Source: Marinomonas pollencensis
GTDB taxonomy: Bacteria > Pseudomonadota > Gammaproteobacteria > Pseudomonadales > Marinomonadaceae
Direction of reading: 5' to 3'
NCBI RefSeq assembly: GCF_003387375.1
Contig: NZ_QUNG01000005.1
Span: 124,001 to 188,000, forward strand
Length of the DNA stretch: 64,000 nt
This document shows positions 55,296 to 64,000 of the stretch, one piece after another (position 1 is the stretch's first letter; every line of letters starts with the position of its first letter). The notes under the pieces are model-generated. The model searched no databases and was not told the DNA's origin. It saw only the letters and a list, made by a program, of their open reading frames with translations. A program made the position numbers and the translations under genes.

Positions 55296-55320
55296 AAAAA
55301 GGCGACCTAGGCCGCCTTTT
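55296..55320. terminator. Terminator of rsmC
   Basis: AAAAGGCG faces CGCCTTTT around an 8-base loop, between rsmC stop and the upstream start of the GcvR-like gene; the T run on the minus strand is AAAAAA on the plus. Confidence 0.75.
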
Positions 55321-55323
55321 AGA

Positions 55324-56385
55324 TTATCGTTTTTTCGGCTGCCGCCCATGGTAAATGGCAAAGCCTTTATCACGCTGTAAACGAGTATGAGAGCCTAATG
55401 CGGCATCTAGTATTGGTGGGTATCGCAAGAAATCGTTGGCCACAACAAATAGCTCGCCATTAAGCGTAAGGTGTTGCTTTACCGTCATAAAGAACTGTTC
55501 AGCAATGCTGTAATCGGTGCTAATTCCGGAATGAAACGGAGGGTTTGTCACCACATAGTTAAAGCGGCCTTTTACTTCTTTCAGGCCATTTGAGGCGATC
55601 AGCGTAACTGCATCAGACGCCTGATTAGCTGCGAAGGTCAGTTCTGTCGCTTTAAGAGCAAAGGCGCTATCATCCAGTGCGGTAATTTTGACGCCGGTTT
55701 TGTTGTACAACCATAGGGCGATGATGCCATCGCCACAGCCAAAATCGAGCAATCTAGCGTGCGCTATATCACTCATAAAACGATGTTGATCTAGCTGATT
55801 CAGTAATAGCTCGGTGCCTTTGTCTAATTTACCATGGCCGAAAACACCCGGCATGCTACACAGGGTTAGAATTTGACCCGCTACTTCTTGTTGCCAAGTA
55901 GTCACCCACTTTTCAAAGACGAATGGCTTAGCTTCTTCACGCTTGTAACCTTGGTACAGCAAGCAGTGTTTAGCCCCTTCTACCTTGCCCACTTCTTCTA
56001 GGCCATTTTCTAGGCGCTTCATGGACGATTTCACACCACTTTTGTTATCACCTACTAACCAGACTTTACCGCCCATTTTGACCAGGGGTAATACCGCTGC
56101 AATTAGGTAATCCAATAACTCTTTGGCTTTTGGCTGATAGATAACCACATGGTCAAATTCAGCGCCTGCTGCTGCAGGCCATTGCTCTGCAAATACCAAT
56201 TTCTCTGCGGCAAACCCAACGCTTGTTAGAGCATCACATAAGGTTTTAGATTGGCACCAAGCATAAACGTCGGCGGTTCTGCTTAGATCTTTTGGGTAAG
56301 TGTCTTCTGGATTGGCAAACAATACTTTGCCAGTAAGAGACTCTTCATTGCGCGCCAGTAATTGGCTCGTGGTATTAAGATTCAT
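55324..56385 (-). CDS. rsmC: 16S rRNA (guanine1207-N2)-methyltransferase RsmC
   Basis: 353 residues, built as two Rossmann methyltransferase halves. The catalytic half has FGHGKLDKGTELLL, LLDFGCGDGIIAL (SAM site) and the NPPF motif in VTNPPFHSG, as in RsmC/RlmG. The N-terminal half is the inactive duplicated domain. It methylates G1207 of 16S rRNA using SAM. Its start overlaps the end of the gamma-glutamylcyclotransferase gene by 11 bases. Confidence 0.88.
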   Translation of the reverse strand: MNLNTTSQLLARNEESLTGKVLFANPEDTYPKDLSRTADVYAWCQSKTLCDALTSVGFAAEKLVFAEQWPAAAGAEFDHVVIYQPKAKELLDYLIAAVLPLVKMGGKVWLVGDNKSGVKSSMKRLENGLEEVGKVEGAKHCLLYQGYKREEAKPFVFEKWVTTWQQEVAGQILTLCSMPGVFGHGKLDKGTELLLNQLDQHRFMSDIAHARLLDFGCGDGIIALWLYNKTGVKITALDDSAFALKATELTFAANQASDAVTLIASNGLKEVKGRFNYVVTNPPFHSGISTDYSIAEQFFMTVKQHLTLNGELFVVANDFLRYPPILDAALGSHTRLQRDKGFAIYHGRQPKKR

Positions 56386-56983
56386 ATGTGATGGATAGCT
56401 CTTTAATAGAAAGGGTAGAAACAGGCGCCAGCAAGGTGTTTAAACGCTCTGTGGGTAAATCGGGTTGTACTCGTGGGTAACGAGGCTGTTGTCTGTCATT
56501 CAGTAATGGGGCTTGCCAGCCTTTCGTTAATGCCAAGAAGTCCTGTGCGAAGGCATCACCATGCTCTAGGCAACCCGATAAAATGACATCCACATAACTT
56601 AGTGCAATTGGGCAGCTATGGTCTGGCTCGATCACCGTGTGGGTGTGATAAACCCAATAGGTGCCAGCTGGTAACTCGTGATCAAGATAGGTTGTCAGCT
56701 TGGTCGGTTCGATTTTCGAACGCTGGTAGCCTTGCTCTCGTTCATCAAAGAGCGACAGTTGATCATGGGGCACTTCTACCAGAACACCGTTACAAGCACG
56801 TTCTGCAGCTTCAATTACCGCCACAGAGCTCATACCAAAGTCGGCAGACATGACCGACCAATGACGTTCAAATCCATGCAGTTTGACAGGCCATACATCG
56901 CCGGTTTCGCCTGTCTTCGCGCGGCTTTCGCCGTTAATCAGACTGCCGTAACCTAGAATAAAGTGTCGGTCTTGTGAACTCAT
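56375..56983 (-). CDS. Gamma-glutamylcyclotransferase-fold protein
   Basis: 202 residues. The family's N-terminal FILGYGSLI substrate loop and the probable catalytic Glu in FDEREQGYQR identify the GGCT/AIG2 fold. It acts on small gamma-glutamyl or amide compounds; the substrate is unknown. It is upstream of rsmC and overlaps it by 11 bases, so the two are translationally coupled. Confidence 0.82.
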   Translation of the reverse strand: MSSQDRHFILGYGSLINGESRAKTGETGDVWPVKLHGFERHWSVMSADFGMSSVAVIEAAERACNGVLVEVPHDQLSLFDEREQGYQRSKIEPTKLTTYLDHELPAGTYWVYHTHTVIEPDHSCPIALSYVDVILSGCLEHGDAFAQDFLALTKGWQAPLLNDRQQPRYPRVQPDLPTERLNTLLAPVSTLSIKELSITYES

Positions 56984-57199
56984 CTCAACCTCCTATACAT
57001 GATTTAAACGCACTGGCGTTACTATGATGTGCATCATAACGTGCGGCCTAGCACATCGCTAGACTTGAACCATATTCTTCCCGACTAGCAAGCCGCTTAA
57101 CACGCCTATTATTTGCACCAACAAGAGGCCAAAGCCTCTATACAAAAGTAGATCATTATCTGTATGGTGTTTGAATAACTCTCAGGAACGAGGCTGATC

Positions 57200-57949
57200 A
57201 TGAAACAAGCTGTTATTTTGATTACGGGGGGTAGCCGTGGTATTGGGGCTGCTACTGCGAGACTGGCCGCGCAGCAAGGCTACTGCGTGATTATCAATTA
57301 TCGAATCGATATACACGAAGCACAGAAGGTGGCTCGCGATATCCAGCAATGTGGCGGTATTGCCCATTGCCTGCAAGCTGATGTCAGCCAACCTGAGCAA
57401 GTGAAAGCCATGTTTGACTATATACGGCAAAAATGGGGGGCGATTAGAGCTTTGGTAAACAGCGCGGGGATTTTAAGCAAACAAACCCGCTTTGTTGATA
57501 CAACCCCCGAGCGTTGGCAAGCGCTCTTTCAAACGAATGTGTTTGGCACCATGAGCTGCTGCCAGCAAGCCTTTACGCATATGGCAACCAGCTTAGGCGG
57601 GCAAGGCGGTTCGATTGTCAATGTGTCATCCATTGCTGCCTTATATGGCTCTCCTAATGAGTACGTTGATTATGCCGCCAGCAAGGGAGCCATTGACTCA
57701 TTTACAAAAGGGTTTGCTCTGGAAGTGGCCAATGAAGGGATTCGTGTTAATGGCGTTCGCCCAGGACTCATTTATACACAAATGCACGCTGAAGGCGGAG
57801 AAGTGGGACGAGTTGACCGCCTTGCCCCCACCTTGCCACTCAAACGTGGTGGCAAACCTGAGGAGGTTGCCGAAGCAATCATGTGGCTAATAAGTCCAAA
57901 ATCCAGCTACTCGACAGCGAACTTTATTGATGTTGGCGGCGGCCGCTAA
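57200..57949 (+). CDS. Short-chain dehydrogenase/reductase
   Basis: 249 residues. ITGGSRGIGAATARLAA is the glycine-rich cofactor motif; NSAG replaces the usual NNAG. The active site Ser is in NVSSIAALYGS and the Tyr/Lys in YAASKGAID. It ends with VGGGR like many FabG-type proteins. Cofactor and substrate are not certain. It is monocistronic and converges on the tannase-family gene. Confidence 0.88.
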   Translation: MKQAVILITGGSRGIGAATARLAAQQGYCVIINYRIDIHEAQKVARDIQQCGGIAHCLQADVSQPEQVKAMFDYIRQKWGAIRALVNSAGILSKQTRFVDTTPERWQALFQTNVFGTMSCCQQAFTHMATSLGGQGGSIVNVSSIAALYGSPNEYVDYAASKGAIDSFTKGFALEVANEGIRVNGVRPGLIYTQMHAEGGEVGRVDRLAPTLPLKRGGKPEEVAEAIMWLISPKSSYSTANFIDVGGGR

Positions 57950-57970
57950 CGGTCACTAGATTTGTGGCCT

Positions 57971-59614
57971 TTATGGCGCTTCTAGGCAAGCAAAAGAGCT
58001 GGCCAGACGCACATCCCCTTGGCGATATATGGCAGTTCTTGGGTATGGACAAAGCGGCCTCTGTAACGCCATCATTCGGTTTGTTACTTCTGGGTTATGT
58101 ATGCCAGCCGTTGCCATAATACGCTCAGGCACTTGGTTTTTTTCTACCCATTGCATTAATGGGAGCAGGGTATCAAAGCGCCCCAGAGACATGCCGCCAT
58201 CTCCGTGAGGCAAGCCAGGAACACGATATAGACGAACAAAGCTGTCAGCCAGCCCCTGCTGGTTAACAGTCAGTTTCTGATACCAATCTATGGTTGCATT
58301 CACAGAAAACACAGGGTCACTGTTACCATGAAAAACCAGCATTTTTCCGCCATTTTTTTGAAACGCTGATAGCCTCGGGCTAGCAACATTAGGGGGCTCC
58401 ATGAGGTCCAGTGCCGATTCCGGATAACGGCGGCTGCTGGCGTAGATGTTGAGCGCATCTTGATCGAAGTCGAAGCCTAATAAAAAGTTTTCTAAACTTG
58501 CTGCCGTCGCCCCTACATCGACTGGGGGTGTCATATAAAGGTTGGCCAATGCTGCCGCACCTAAGACGCTGGAAGCGGGCTTATCCTGCCAAACAGATAC
58601 CGCACTTTGGACTTTCCAGCGCTGCCAGTTCACAGAACCAATGCCGGTGTCGTATACCCAATCAGTGTATAAGCTCATTCCCTGACGGTTGCTTGGACCT
58701 TGCTGCATACGGGTGATGGCTGCGACCTTTTCAGACGCCAAACAATATCGATCAAAGTCACTGTGACATACTAATTGCGAGGCTTGAAACGTGCGCTGGC
58801 AGGCGTCGGCAGCAAAAATCAAGTCGTCGTTTATACCGTCCAAGCCATCACATTGATCCAACACACTTTTAGCAAATAATGCTAAGTCTCTCTTGGTAAG
58901 CTTATTCATCTCCAAGGAGTGCAATATCTGGGCATCCCAAGCATATTGCAAGGCGGATTGAGGGAGGTGCAGTCCCGGTGCTGCCGCCAATAAACCATCA
59001 AACATATGCGGAAACCGTGACGCTGCGACTATGGCCATACGTCCGCCATTCCCTTCACCAATGCCATAGCTATAACGAATTGGGGCGCGGTAATAATTTT
59101 GTATTAAGGCACGGGCCACGGGGTACAACTTGCGCACGGCATCATAACTGTAATCTCGACGCGCTTGTGGATCACGAGCAAACAGCACGGAGCTGGTTAA
59201 GCCTGCGACAGAGACAGGTTCCGCATCATGGCCGCCATTACTAGACAGAACAGCAAAACCTCGATTAACCGCATACTGCTGTGGTAACAGTCCTGTTACT
59301 TTTCCCACTGCGGGTTTCACGCTGCCACCATTACCACTATTAAACTGATAAGCAAATCGCCCTTGCCAGTAATCCGGCAAACGTAGCTCGAATTTGAGTT
59401 GGTAGATTTTTCCATCAGTGCCGACACGTTGATCGGTTTTGCCTCTCACTAGACAATAGGAAGTCAGTGATTGCCCATCCGCTAAATAACGCTGTGTGGC
59501 TAATTGGATACCTTGCGGAGCGGTAGCCGCGAGGTCACTGCACGCTGTCGCATGGCTCAGGCTACTGGCTAATAATAAAGATAAGAGCAAGAAGGGGAGA
59601 AGCAGTGCATTCAT
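57971..59614 (-). CDS. Tannase/feruloyl-esterase family protein lacking the catalytic Cys-Ser motif
   Basis: 547 residues. Signal peptide (hydrophobic residues 1-22, cleavage near HATA-CS), then the tannase fold with FDGLLAAAPG, the calcium loop DQCDGLDGINDD, and FHGNSDPVFSVNATIDWYQKL. Active family members have GCS-x-GGR and, near the C-terminus, HC. Here the first reads GEGNGGR (Glu187, Gly188) and the second HG (His470, Gly471), so both Cys and Ser are gone; Asp433 and His remain. It is secreted but probably not a standard serine esterase. ATG 59614 has AAGGA upstream. Confidence 0.8.
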   Translation of the reverse strand: MNALLLPFLLLSLLLASSLSHATACSDLAATAPQGIQLATQRYLADGQSLTSYCLVRGKTDQRVGTDGKIYQLKFELRLPDYWQGRFAYQFNSGNGGSVKPAVGKVTGLLPQQYAVNRGFAVLSSNGGHDAEPVSVAGLTSSVLFARDPQARRDYSYDAVRKLYPVARALIQNYYRAPIRYSYGIGEGNGGRMAIVAASRFPHMFDGLLAAAPGLHLPQSALQYAWDAQILHSLEMNKLTKRDLALFAKSVLDQCDGLDGINDDLIFAADACQRTFQASQLVCHSDFDRYCLASEKVAAITRMQQGPSNRQGMSLYTDWVYDTGIGSVNWQRWKVQSAVSVWQDKPASSVLGAAALANLYMTPPVDVGATAASLENFLLGFDFDQDALNIYASSRRYPESALDLMEPPNVASPRLSAFQKNGGKMLVFHGNSDPVFSVNATIDWYQKLTVNQQGLADSFVRLYRVPGLPHGDGGMSLGRFDTLLPLMQWVEKNQVPERIMATAGIHNPEVTNRMMALQRPLCPYPRTAIYRQGDVRLASSFACLEAP

Positions 59615-59751
59615 CACGTCATCCTTAATATCGATCGCTCAAAAATAGCAGACTACAGTGGTCGCTGATAGTCGTATTGTGGCGATCATAGTGTGAGTTG
59701 CGGAATATTTACACTCCTAATGAAAGCACTGGGTCGAGAATCAATAGGCAA

Positions 59752-59780
59752 TAAAAAACGGGCTAGAAGCCCGTTTTTAT
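59752..59780. terminator. Terminator of cyoE
   Basis: AAAAACGGGCT faces AGCCCGTTTTT with a 3-base loop, between cyoE and the tannase gene on the same strand. It ends the oxidase operon. Confidence 0.88.
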
Positions 59781-59821
59781 AAAGACATTGCTGATAGAGA
59801 CATCCGCAATTAGAACAAGGA

Positions 59822-60712
59822 TTAATGCGCTGAAGCGAAGACTAAAAAGTCTGCCGGCGTTTTAAAATCTATCGCCATAGTAACGCTTAGCGCCGTCACT
59901 GTAATGATAGAAAAGAAGAACACTTGGCGCGCCCAACCATTTACATCAATATCCTTGCGGTAACCCCGTAGCGCCATTGCTAGCCACCAAAGGCTGGTCG
60001 CTAAGGCAACCACCATAAAGCCCACTCCCACATAACCGGTTAACGGTAAAAGGGCGCTGACAATCGCAAACGCAGCAATGTGTAATACGATATGGCGTTT
60101 TGCTTTGCTAATACCTTCAGCAACAGGCAGCACTGGGATGTTCGCTGCGGCGTAATCTTTATAACGAAAAATGGCAATCGCATATGAGTGCGGCATTTGC
60201 CAAATACAAAACATTAAAAGAAGTATTGCAGCGCCTGCATCAAACTGACCAGCAGCAGCACAATAACCTACTACTGGAGGGACAGCACCAGACAAGCTGC
60301 CGATGGCCGTTCCGTATACGGATTTGCGCTTAAAGTACATGGTGTATAAGCCAACATAAACAAAGTAGCCGAAACCCGCGAAGGAAACAGCAACCCAGTT
60401 AGTGAAGTAAGCCAATAAGGCAAATCCCACTAGACCTAAAACAACACCGTGAAAAAAAGCGGCTTTACCAGACATTTCACCCGTCACCGTTACTCGGTTA
60501 CGTGTACGTTGCATTTTTGCATCTATGTCTCTGTCTATATAGTTGTTAATGGCACAGCCAGAAGCAACCACTAACGACAAGCCAATGACCGTCGCCAGCA
60601 TAAGAATCCAGTCGATCTCGCCACGAGAGGCTAATAAAAAGCCCCCCGCAACTGAGATGAGGTTGCCCATAATGATGCCCGGTTTAGTCACCTGTAGGTA
60701 ACGCTTAAACAT
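59822..60712 (-). CDS. cyoE: Protoheme IX farnesyltransferase CyoE
   Basis: 296 residues, UbiA-type prenyltransferase with nine helices. [18 protein letters not shown] is the polyprenyl-diphosphate/Mg2+ motif; [14 protein letters not shown] is the second conserved site. It makes heme O from heme B for the bo3 oxidase encoded upstream. It is the last gene of cyoABCDE; the gap to cyoD is 57 bases. Confidence 0.95.
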   Translation of the reverse strand: MFKRYLQVTKPGIIMGNLISVAGGFLLASRGEIDWILMLATVIGLSLVVASGCAINNYIDRDIDAKMQRTRNRVTVTGEMSGKAAFFHGVVLGLVGFALLAYFTNWVAVSFAGFGYFVYVGLYTMYFKRKSVYGTAIGSLSGAVPPVVGYCAAAGQFDAGAAILLLMFCIWQMPHSYAIAIFRYKDYAAANIPVLPVAEGISKAKRHIVLHIAAFAIVSALLPLTGYVGVGFMVVALATSLWWLAMALRGYRKDIDVNGWARQVFFFSIITVTALSVTMAIDFKTPADFLVFASAH

Positions 60713-60769
60713 CTTTATAGACTCCCATCGACGCGGCTTTTACTCCGCATATTCATCAATTTACTCTGC

Positions 60770-61090
60770 TTACATCATCATTGCATTGGATGCGTAGATA
60801 ATCCATACGGACAACGCGACAACCATTACAATAATTACAGCAGCGAATATGAAAGAATAAGTGTCCAACTTGCCTTGCTCAGAGAAGTTCAAGTGAAGGA
60901 AGTACTTCAAGTGAACAAAGATTTGAACAATAGCTAACACAATAATTGTGATGTAAGTAGGACCTTTATCAAACGCTTCCGTCATTACCATCCAGAATGG
61001 AATGGCTGTCAGAATAACTGACAGCACAAAACCTGTTAGGTAAGACTTAACGCTACCGTGTGTATTTGCTTCAGAAGAATGACCGCTCAT
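60770..61090 (-). CDS. cyoD: Cytochrome o ubiquinol oxidase subunit IV (CyoD)
   Basis: 106 residues with three helices and the conserved IFVHLKYFLHLNFSEQGK. A small assembly/stability subunit of the bo3 oxidase. The start ATG overlaps the cyoC stop by one base (TAATG); a longer frame would lie inside cyoC. Confidence 0.93.
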   Translation of the reverse strand: MSGHSSEANTHGSVKSYLTGFVLSVILTAIPFWMVMTEAFDKGPTYITIIVLAIVQIFVHLKYFLHLNFSEQGKLDTYSFIFAAVIIVMVVALSVWIIYASNAMMM

Positions 61091-61701
61091 TAGATCGCTC
61101 CCATCAGATAAACAACGGTGAAAACACAAATCCAGACAACGTCTAGGAAGTGCCAGAACAAGCTTAAGCAGCTTAAGCGTGTCACTGTACGACTACCAAA
61201 TCCAGACACTACCAACTCAATCATTAGGATGGCCATCCAGATCAAACCTGCTGTTACGTGCAAGCCGTGTGTGCCGACAAGGGCAAAGAAGGCTGACAAG
61301 AAAGCGCTGGCTTGAGGACCATTACCATGGACGATTAAGTGATGGAATTCATAGATTTCCATCGCGATGAAGATAGCACCCAAAAGAAACGTAACAGACA
61401 ACCAGCTAAGGGTGCCTTTTTTGTTTTTATTGTGTGCGCAAATCATTGCAAAACCGTAAGTGATACTTGAAAGAAGTAGCGCTGCAGTTTCGTAGGCAAC
61501 GAAGTCTAATTCAAAGATATCTTTGCCTGATACACCACCTGCTGTGTTCATAAAGAGCACAGCGTAGGTAGCGAAGACGGATGCGAATAACAAACAGTCC
61601 GTCATCAGGTATAACCAAAAACCAAACACATTATGTGGTGCTGGATCGTGATCGTGATGCTCGTCGTGAGCGTCGTGCGTATTCAAATGTGTAGTGCTCA
61701 T
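61090..61701 (-). CDS. cyoC: Cytochrome o ubiquinol oxidase subunit III (CyoC)
   Basis: 203 residues with five helices: [24 protein letters not shown] at the start, [17 protein letters not shown], and [18 protein letters not shown] at the end, as in CyoC. The His-rich N-terminus ([20 protein letters not shown]) is longer than usual. It is coupled to cyoB by two bases. Confidence 0.94.
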   Translation of the reverse strand: MSTTHLNTHDAHDEHHDHDPAPHNVFGFWLYLMTDCLLFASVFATYAVLFMNTAGGVSGKDIFELDFVAYETAALLLSSITYGFAMICAHNKNKKGTLSWLSVTFLLGAIFIAMEIYEFHHLIVHGNGPQASAFLSAFFALVGTHGLHVTAGLIWMAILMIELVVSGFGSRTVTRLSCLSLFWHFLDVVWICVFTVVYLMGAI

Positions 61702-61703
61702 GA

Positions 61704-63683
61704 TTACCCCTTAGCCACGCTATCTAGATGCGCATTCTCAATACGAGCCACTTCATCTGGTTGAACGTAGTAATCAACGTCTTTGGTATAAGCACGCAGG
61801 ACAAGAGATACAAAGCCACCAAACAAGCCAAGCGCAGCCAACCACCAAATGTGCCAGATTAAGGCAAAGCCCATTAGTGTAATACAACCAGAGATTAAGA
61901 TACCTGATGCTGTGTTTTTCGGCATATGAATCGCTTCATAGCTTTCATGACGAGTATAAGCTTCACCTTTCTCTTTCATATCGGTAAACGCATCGATATC
62001 AGAGATAGTAGGGATCTTCGCAAAGTTGTAGTACTGCGGTGGAGAAGCAGTAGACCACTCAAGAGTATGACCATTCCATGGATCACCAGTAGTGTCCAAG
62101 TTTTGTGCGCGGTCACGGAAGCTGACATACAATTGTAGCAACTGGCAAATAATACCGGCCATGATGATAAACGCACCCACCAAAGCAATGTACAACCAGA
62201 TGTTCCAATCAGGGTTATCAGTATGATTCAAACGACGAGTCATACCTAGGAAACCCAATACATACAAAGGCATGAAGGCCATGAAGAAGCCGATTAACCA
62301 GCACCAGAAAGCCGCTTTACCCAACTTAACGTTAAGGTGGAAGCCCATTACTTTAGGGAACCAGAAAGCAAAACCTGCAAGATAACCAAATACCGCACCA
62401 CCGATGATGGTGTTGTGGAAGTGAGCAATCAAGAACAAGCTGTTATGCAATACATAGTCAGCACCAGGTACAGCTAGAAGTACCCCAGTCATACCACCGA
62501 TGGTGAAGGTCACCATGAAACCAAGTGTCCAAAGAACCGGTACTGTCACACGAAGGCGACCGCGGTACATAGTGAACAACCAGTTAAACAGTTTCACACC
62601 CGTTGGTACGGAAATGACCATTGTCGCCACACCGAAGAAGGCGTTAACGTTGGCACTTGAACCCATGGTAAAGAAGTGATGCAGCCATACGATGAAACCA
62701 AGAATCGCAATAGCACCACTCGCCCAAATCATAGATTTATGACCAAACAAGCGCTTACCAGTAAAGGTAGAGACAACCTCAGAGAAGATACCAAATGCTG
62801 GAAGTACAAGTATGTACACCTCAGGGTGACCCCATGCCCAGAACAAGTTGATATACATCATTGAGTTACCGCCGCCATCATTCGTGAAGAAGTGGAAGTC
62901 AAGGTAACGATCAAGCGTTAGCATTGCCAATACAGCAGTCAAAATTGGGAAAGAGGCAGCGATCAGGATGTTGGCCCAAGTACAGGTCCAAGTGAAGATC
63001 GGCATATCCATCAATTTCATGCCAGGAGCACGCATTTTGAACACAGTAACCAAGAAGTTAACGGCCGTTAAGGTCGTTCCTATCCCGGATATCTGCAGTG
63101 CCCATATGTAGTAATCAACCCCCACGTCCGGACTGAACTGCAACCCGGCCAATGGCGGATACGCCACCCAACCTGTTTTTGCAAATTCACCCACGAAAAG
63201 AGAGATGTTAATTAGGATCGCACCACCAGCCGTTAGCCAGAAGCTAAGGTTGTTTAGGAACGGGAAGGCAACATCACGCGCACCAACTTGTAGCGGTACA
63301 ACAATGTTCATCAAACCAATCATAAATGGCATTGCCATAAAGATGATCATGATGACACCGTGTGCCGTAAAGACTTGGTCATAGTGATGGGGCGGTAGGT
63401 AACCTGGGTCACCATTGGTCGCCAATGCGAGCTGCAAACGCATCATGATAGCGTCCGAGAACCCTCGGAGTAGCATGATAAGTGCTAGTACTATGTACAT
63501 AACACCAAGACGTTTATGGTCAATAGACGTGATCCAGTCGCGCCATAACACACCTAGCAAGTTGTACTTGATAAGCAAGTAGGCCAGTGCCAATGCGCCA
63601 ACAACAATAACGCAAAAAGTCGTTACTAGGATTGGCTCATGGTATGGAATCGCGTCTAACGATAATTTACCTAGAATAGACAT
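61704..63683 (-). CDS. cyoB: Cytochrome o ubiquinol oxidase subunit I (CyoB)
   Basis: 659 residues of the heme-copper oxidase subunit [18 protein letters not shown] holds the Cu_B His and cross-linked Tyr; HHFFTMG holds two more Cu_B His; [12 protein letters not shown] carries the heme His pair. It reduces O2 to water and pumps protons. The start overlaps the cyoA stop by one base, with GGAGGAAG inside cyoA. Confidence 0.96.
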   Translation of the reverse strand: MSILGKLSLDAIPYHEPILVTTFCVIVVGALALAYLLIKYNLLGVLWRDWITSIDHKRLGVMYIVLALIMLLRGFSDAIMMRLQLALATNGDPGYLPPHHYDQVFTAHGVIMIIFMAMPFMIGLMNIVVPLQVGARDVAFPFLNNLSFWLTAGGAILINISLFVGEFAKTGWVAYPPLAGLQFSPDVGVDYYIWALQISGIGTTLTAVNFLVTVFKMRAPGMKLMDMPIFTWTCTWANILIAASFPILTAVLAMLTLDRYLDFHFFTNDGGGNSMMYINLFWAWGHPEVYILVLPAFGIFSEVVSTFTGKRLFGHKSMIWASGAIAILGFIVWLHHFFTMGSSANVNAFFGVATMVISVPTGVKLFNWLFTMYRGRLRVTVPVLWTLGFMVTFTIGGMTGVLLAVPGADYVLHNSLFLIAHFHNTIIGGAVFGYLAGFAFWFPKVMGFHLNVKLGKAAFWCWLIGFFMAFMPLYVLGFLGMTRRLNHTDNPDWNIWLYIALVGAFIIMAGIICQLLQLYVSFRDRAQNLDTTGDPWNGHTLEWSTASPPQYYNFAKIPTISDIDAFTDMKEKGEAYTRHESYEAIHMPKNTASGILISGCITLMGFALIWHIWWLAALGLFGGFVSLVLRAYTKDVDYYVQPDEVARIENAHLDSVAKG

Positions 63684-64000
63684 TACTTGTCTTCCTCCAC
63701 GTGTTCAGGCGATTCATGGCTCATTTCACTATGATTCATGCTGCCGTGGTCCATATCGCTATGATCCATGCTGCCTTTAATCATTGTAGAATCAAAAGGG
63801 GTACCTTTTAGAAGCTCAACTTTGCCGTGATCTTTCATGAATTTCATGACATTGTCATGGAAGATGCCTGGTTTGATTGAGTTGTAGTACTGAACAGGAG
63901 TCGCTACATGTACATGATGAGGATCGGCATCATACTCAGCAAGCTTGTCATAAGACGCTTGATCCAACATGGCATGATTAATTACATCGCCATGAGTACC
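63683..64000 (-). CDS. cyoA: Cytochrome o ubiquinol oxidase subunit II (CyoA), C-terminal part
   Basis: The last ~105 residues, open to the window end. [26 protein letters not shown] and [18 protein letters not shown] match the periplasmic cupredoxin tail of CyoA. The end is rich in Met/His ([20 protein letters not shown]), as in E. coli CyoA but longer. N-terminal membrane anchors lie outside the window. Confidence 0.92.
   Translation of the reverse strand, partial: GTHGDVINHAMLDQASYDKLAEYDADPHHVHVATPVQYYNSIKPGIFHDNVMKFMKDHGKVELLKGTPFDSTMIKGSMDHSDMDHGSMNHSEMSHESPEHVEEDK

Noticed and set aside
63683..63790. Met/His-rich tail of CyoA as a novel copper-binding feature
   Set aside because: E. 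coli CyoA also ends in a Met/His-rich stretch, so this is a family trait.

Overview
The window looks like a chromosomal segment of a marine gammaproteobacterium. Gene content and protein style (a cyoABCDE oxidase operon, TRAP and NCS1 transporters, YjdM, RhlE, a RIO-type kinase, DUF481 proteins) suggest an Oceanospirillales member close to Marinomonas. That placement is inference from protein resemblance; there is no rRNA or tRNA gene to confirm it. Both ends are cut: base 1 lies inside mtgA and base 64000 lies inside cyoA. Most genes are single or in short operons closed by clear hairpin terminators.

Layout. 1-16.8 kb: end of mtgA, a radical SAM protein, a chemoreceptor converging on a GGDEF-EAL protein, adhP converging on a dicarboxylate/amino-acid symporter, a GFA protein, an HPP membrane protein divergent from an HdfR-like LysR regulator, rhlE converging on a methionine-type aminotransferase, and a RIO-type kinase. 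16.9-25 kb: a DJ-1/PfpI protein, the queuosine-precursor transporter yhhQ with a possible preQ1 leader, a YgjP-like metallopeptidase, two tandem DUF481 outer-membrane proteins, OmpA and a barrel-only OmpA paralogue, and a BaiN-type flavoprotein. 25.3-28.5 kb: an NMT1-type ABC importer with a nucleobase/nucleoside deaminase. 29.2-36.5 kb: a LysR regulator, a DUF1445 protein, a TRAP transporter and 5-oxoprolinase PxpABC, which together look like a pyroglutamate/D-glutamate catabolic unit. 36.6-39 kb: ahpC and ahpF.

37.2-43.8 kb is the accessory part. Several families of dispersed palindromic repeats surround a secreted beta-helix repeat protein and a DUF4209/HEPN-like protein. The latter gene is bracketed by GTTATGC/GCATAAC heptamers and an attC-like hairpin, as an isolated integron cassette would be. 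Long non-coding stretches and a broken reading frame lie beside it.

43.8-64 kb: yjdM; an NCS1 transporter paired with a mannitol 2-dehydrogenase-type enzyme; a Fur-box-linked iron ABC importer with an MFS protein; a MarR/EntS-like exporter pair with a palindromic operator; a GcvR-like ACT protein; rsmC; a gamma-glutamylcyclotransferase-fold protein; an SDR; a tannase-family protein that has lost its catalytic Ser/Cys motif; and cyoE-D-C-B-A on the minus strand. The least expected items are the Ser-less tannase, the cassette-like DUF4209 gene among repeats, the NCS1/polyol-dehydrogenase pair, and the DUF1445-TRAP-PxpABC unit with its LysR box.
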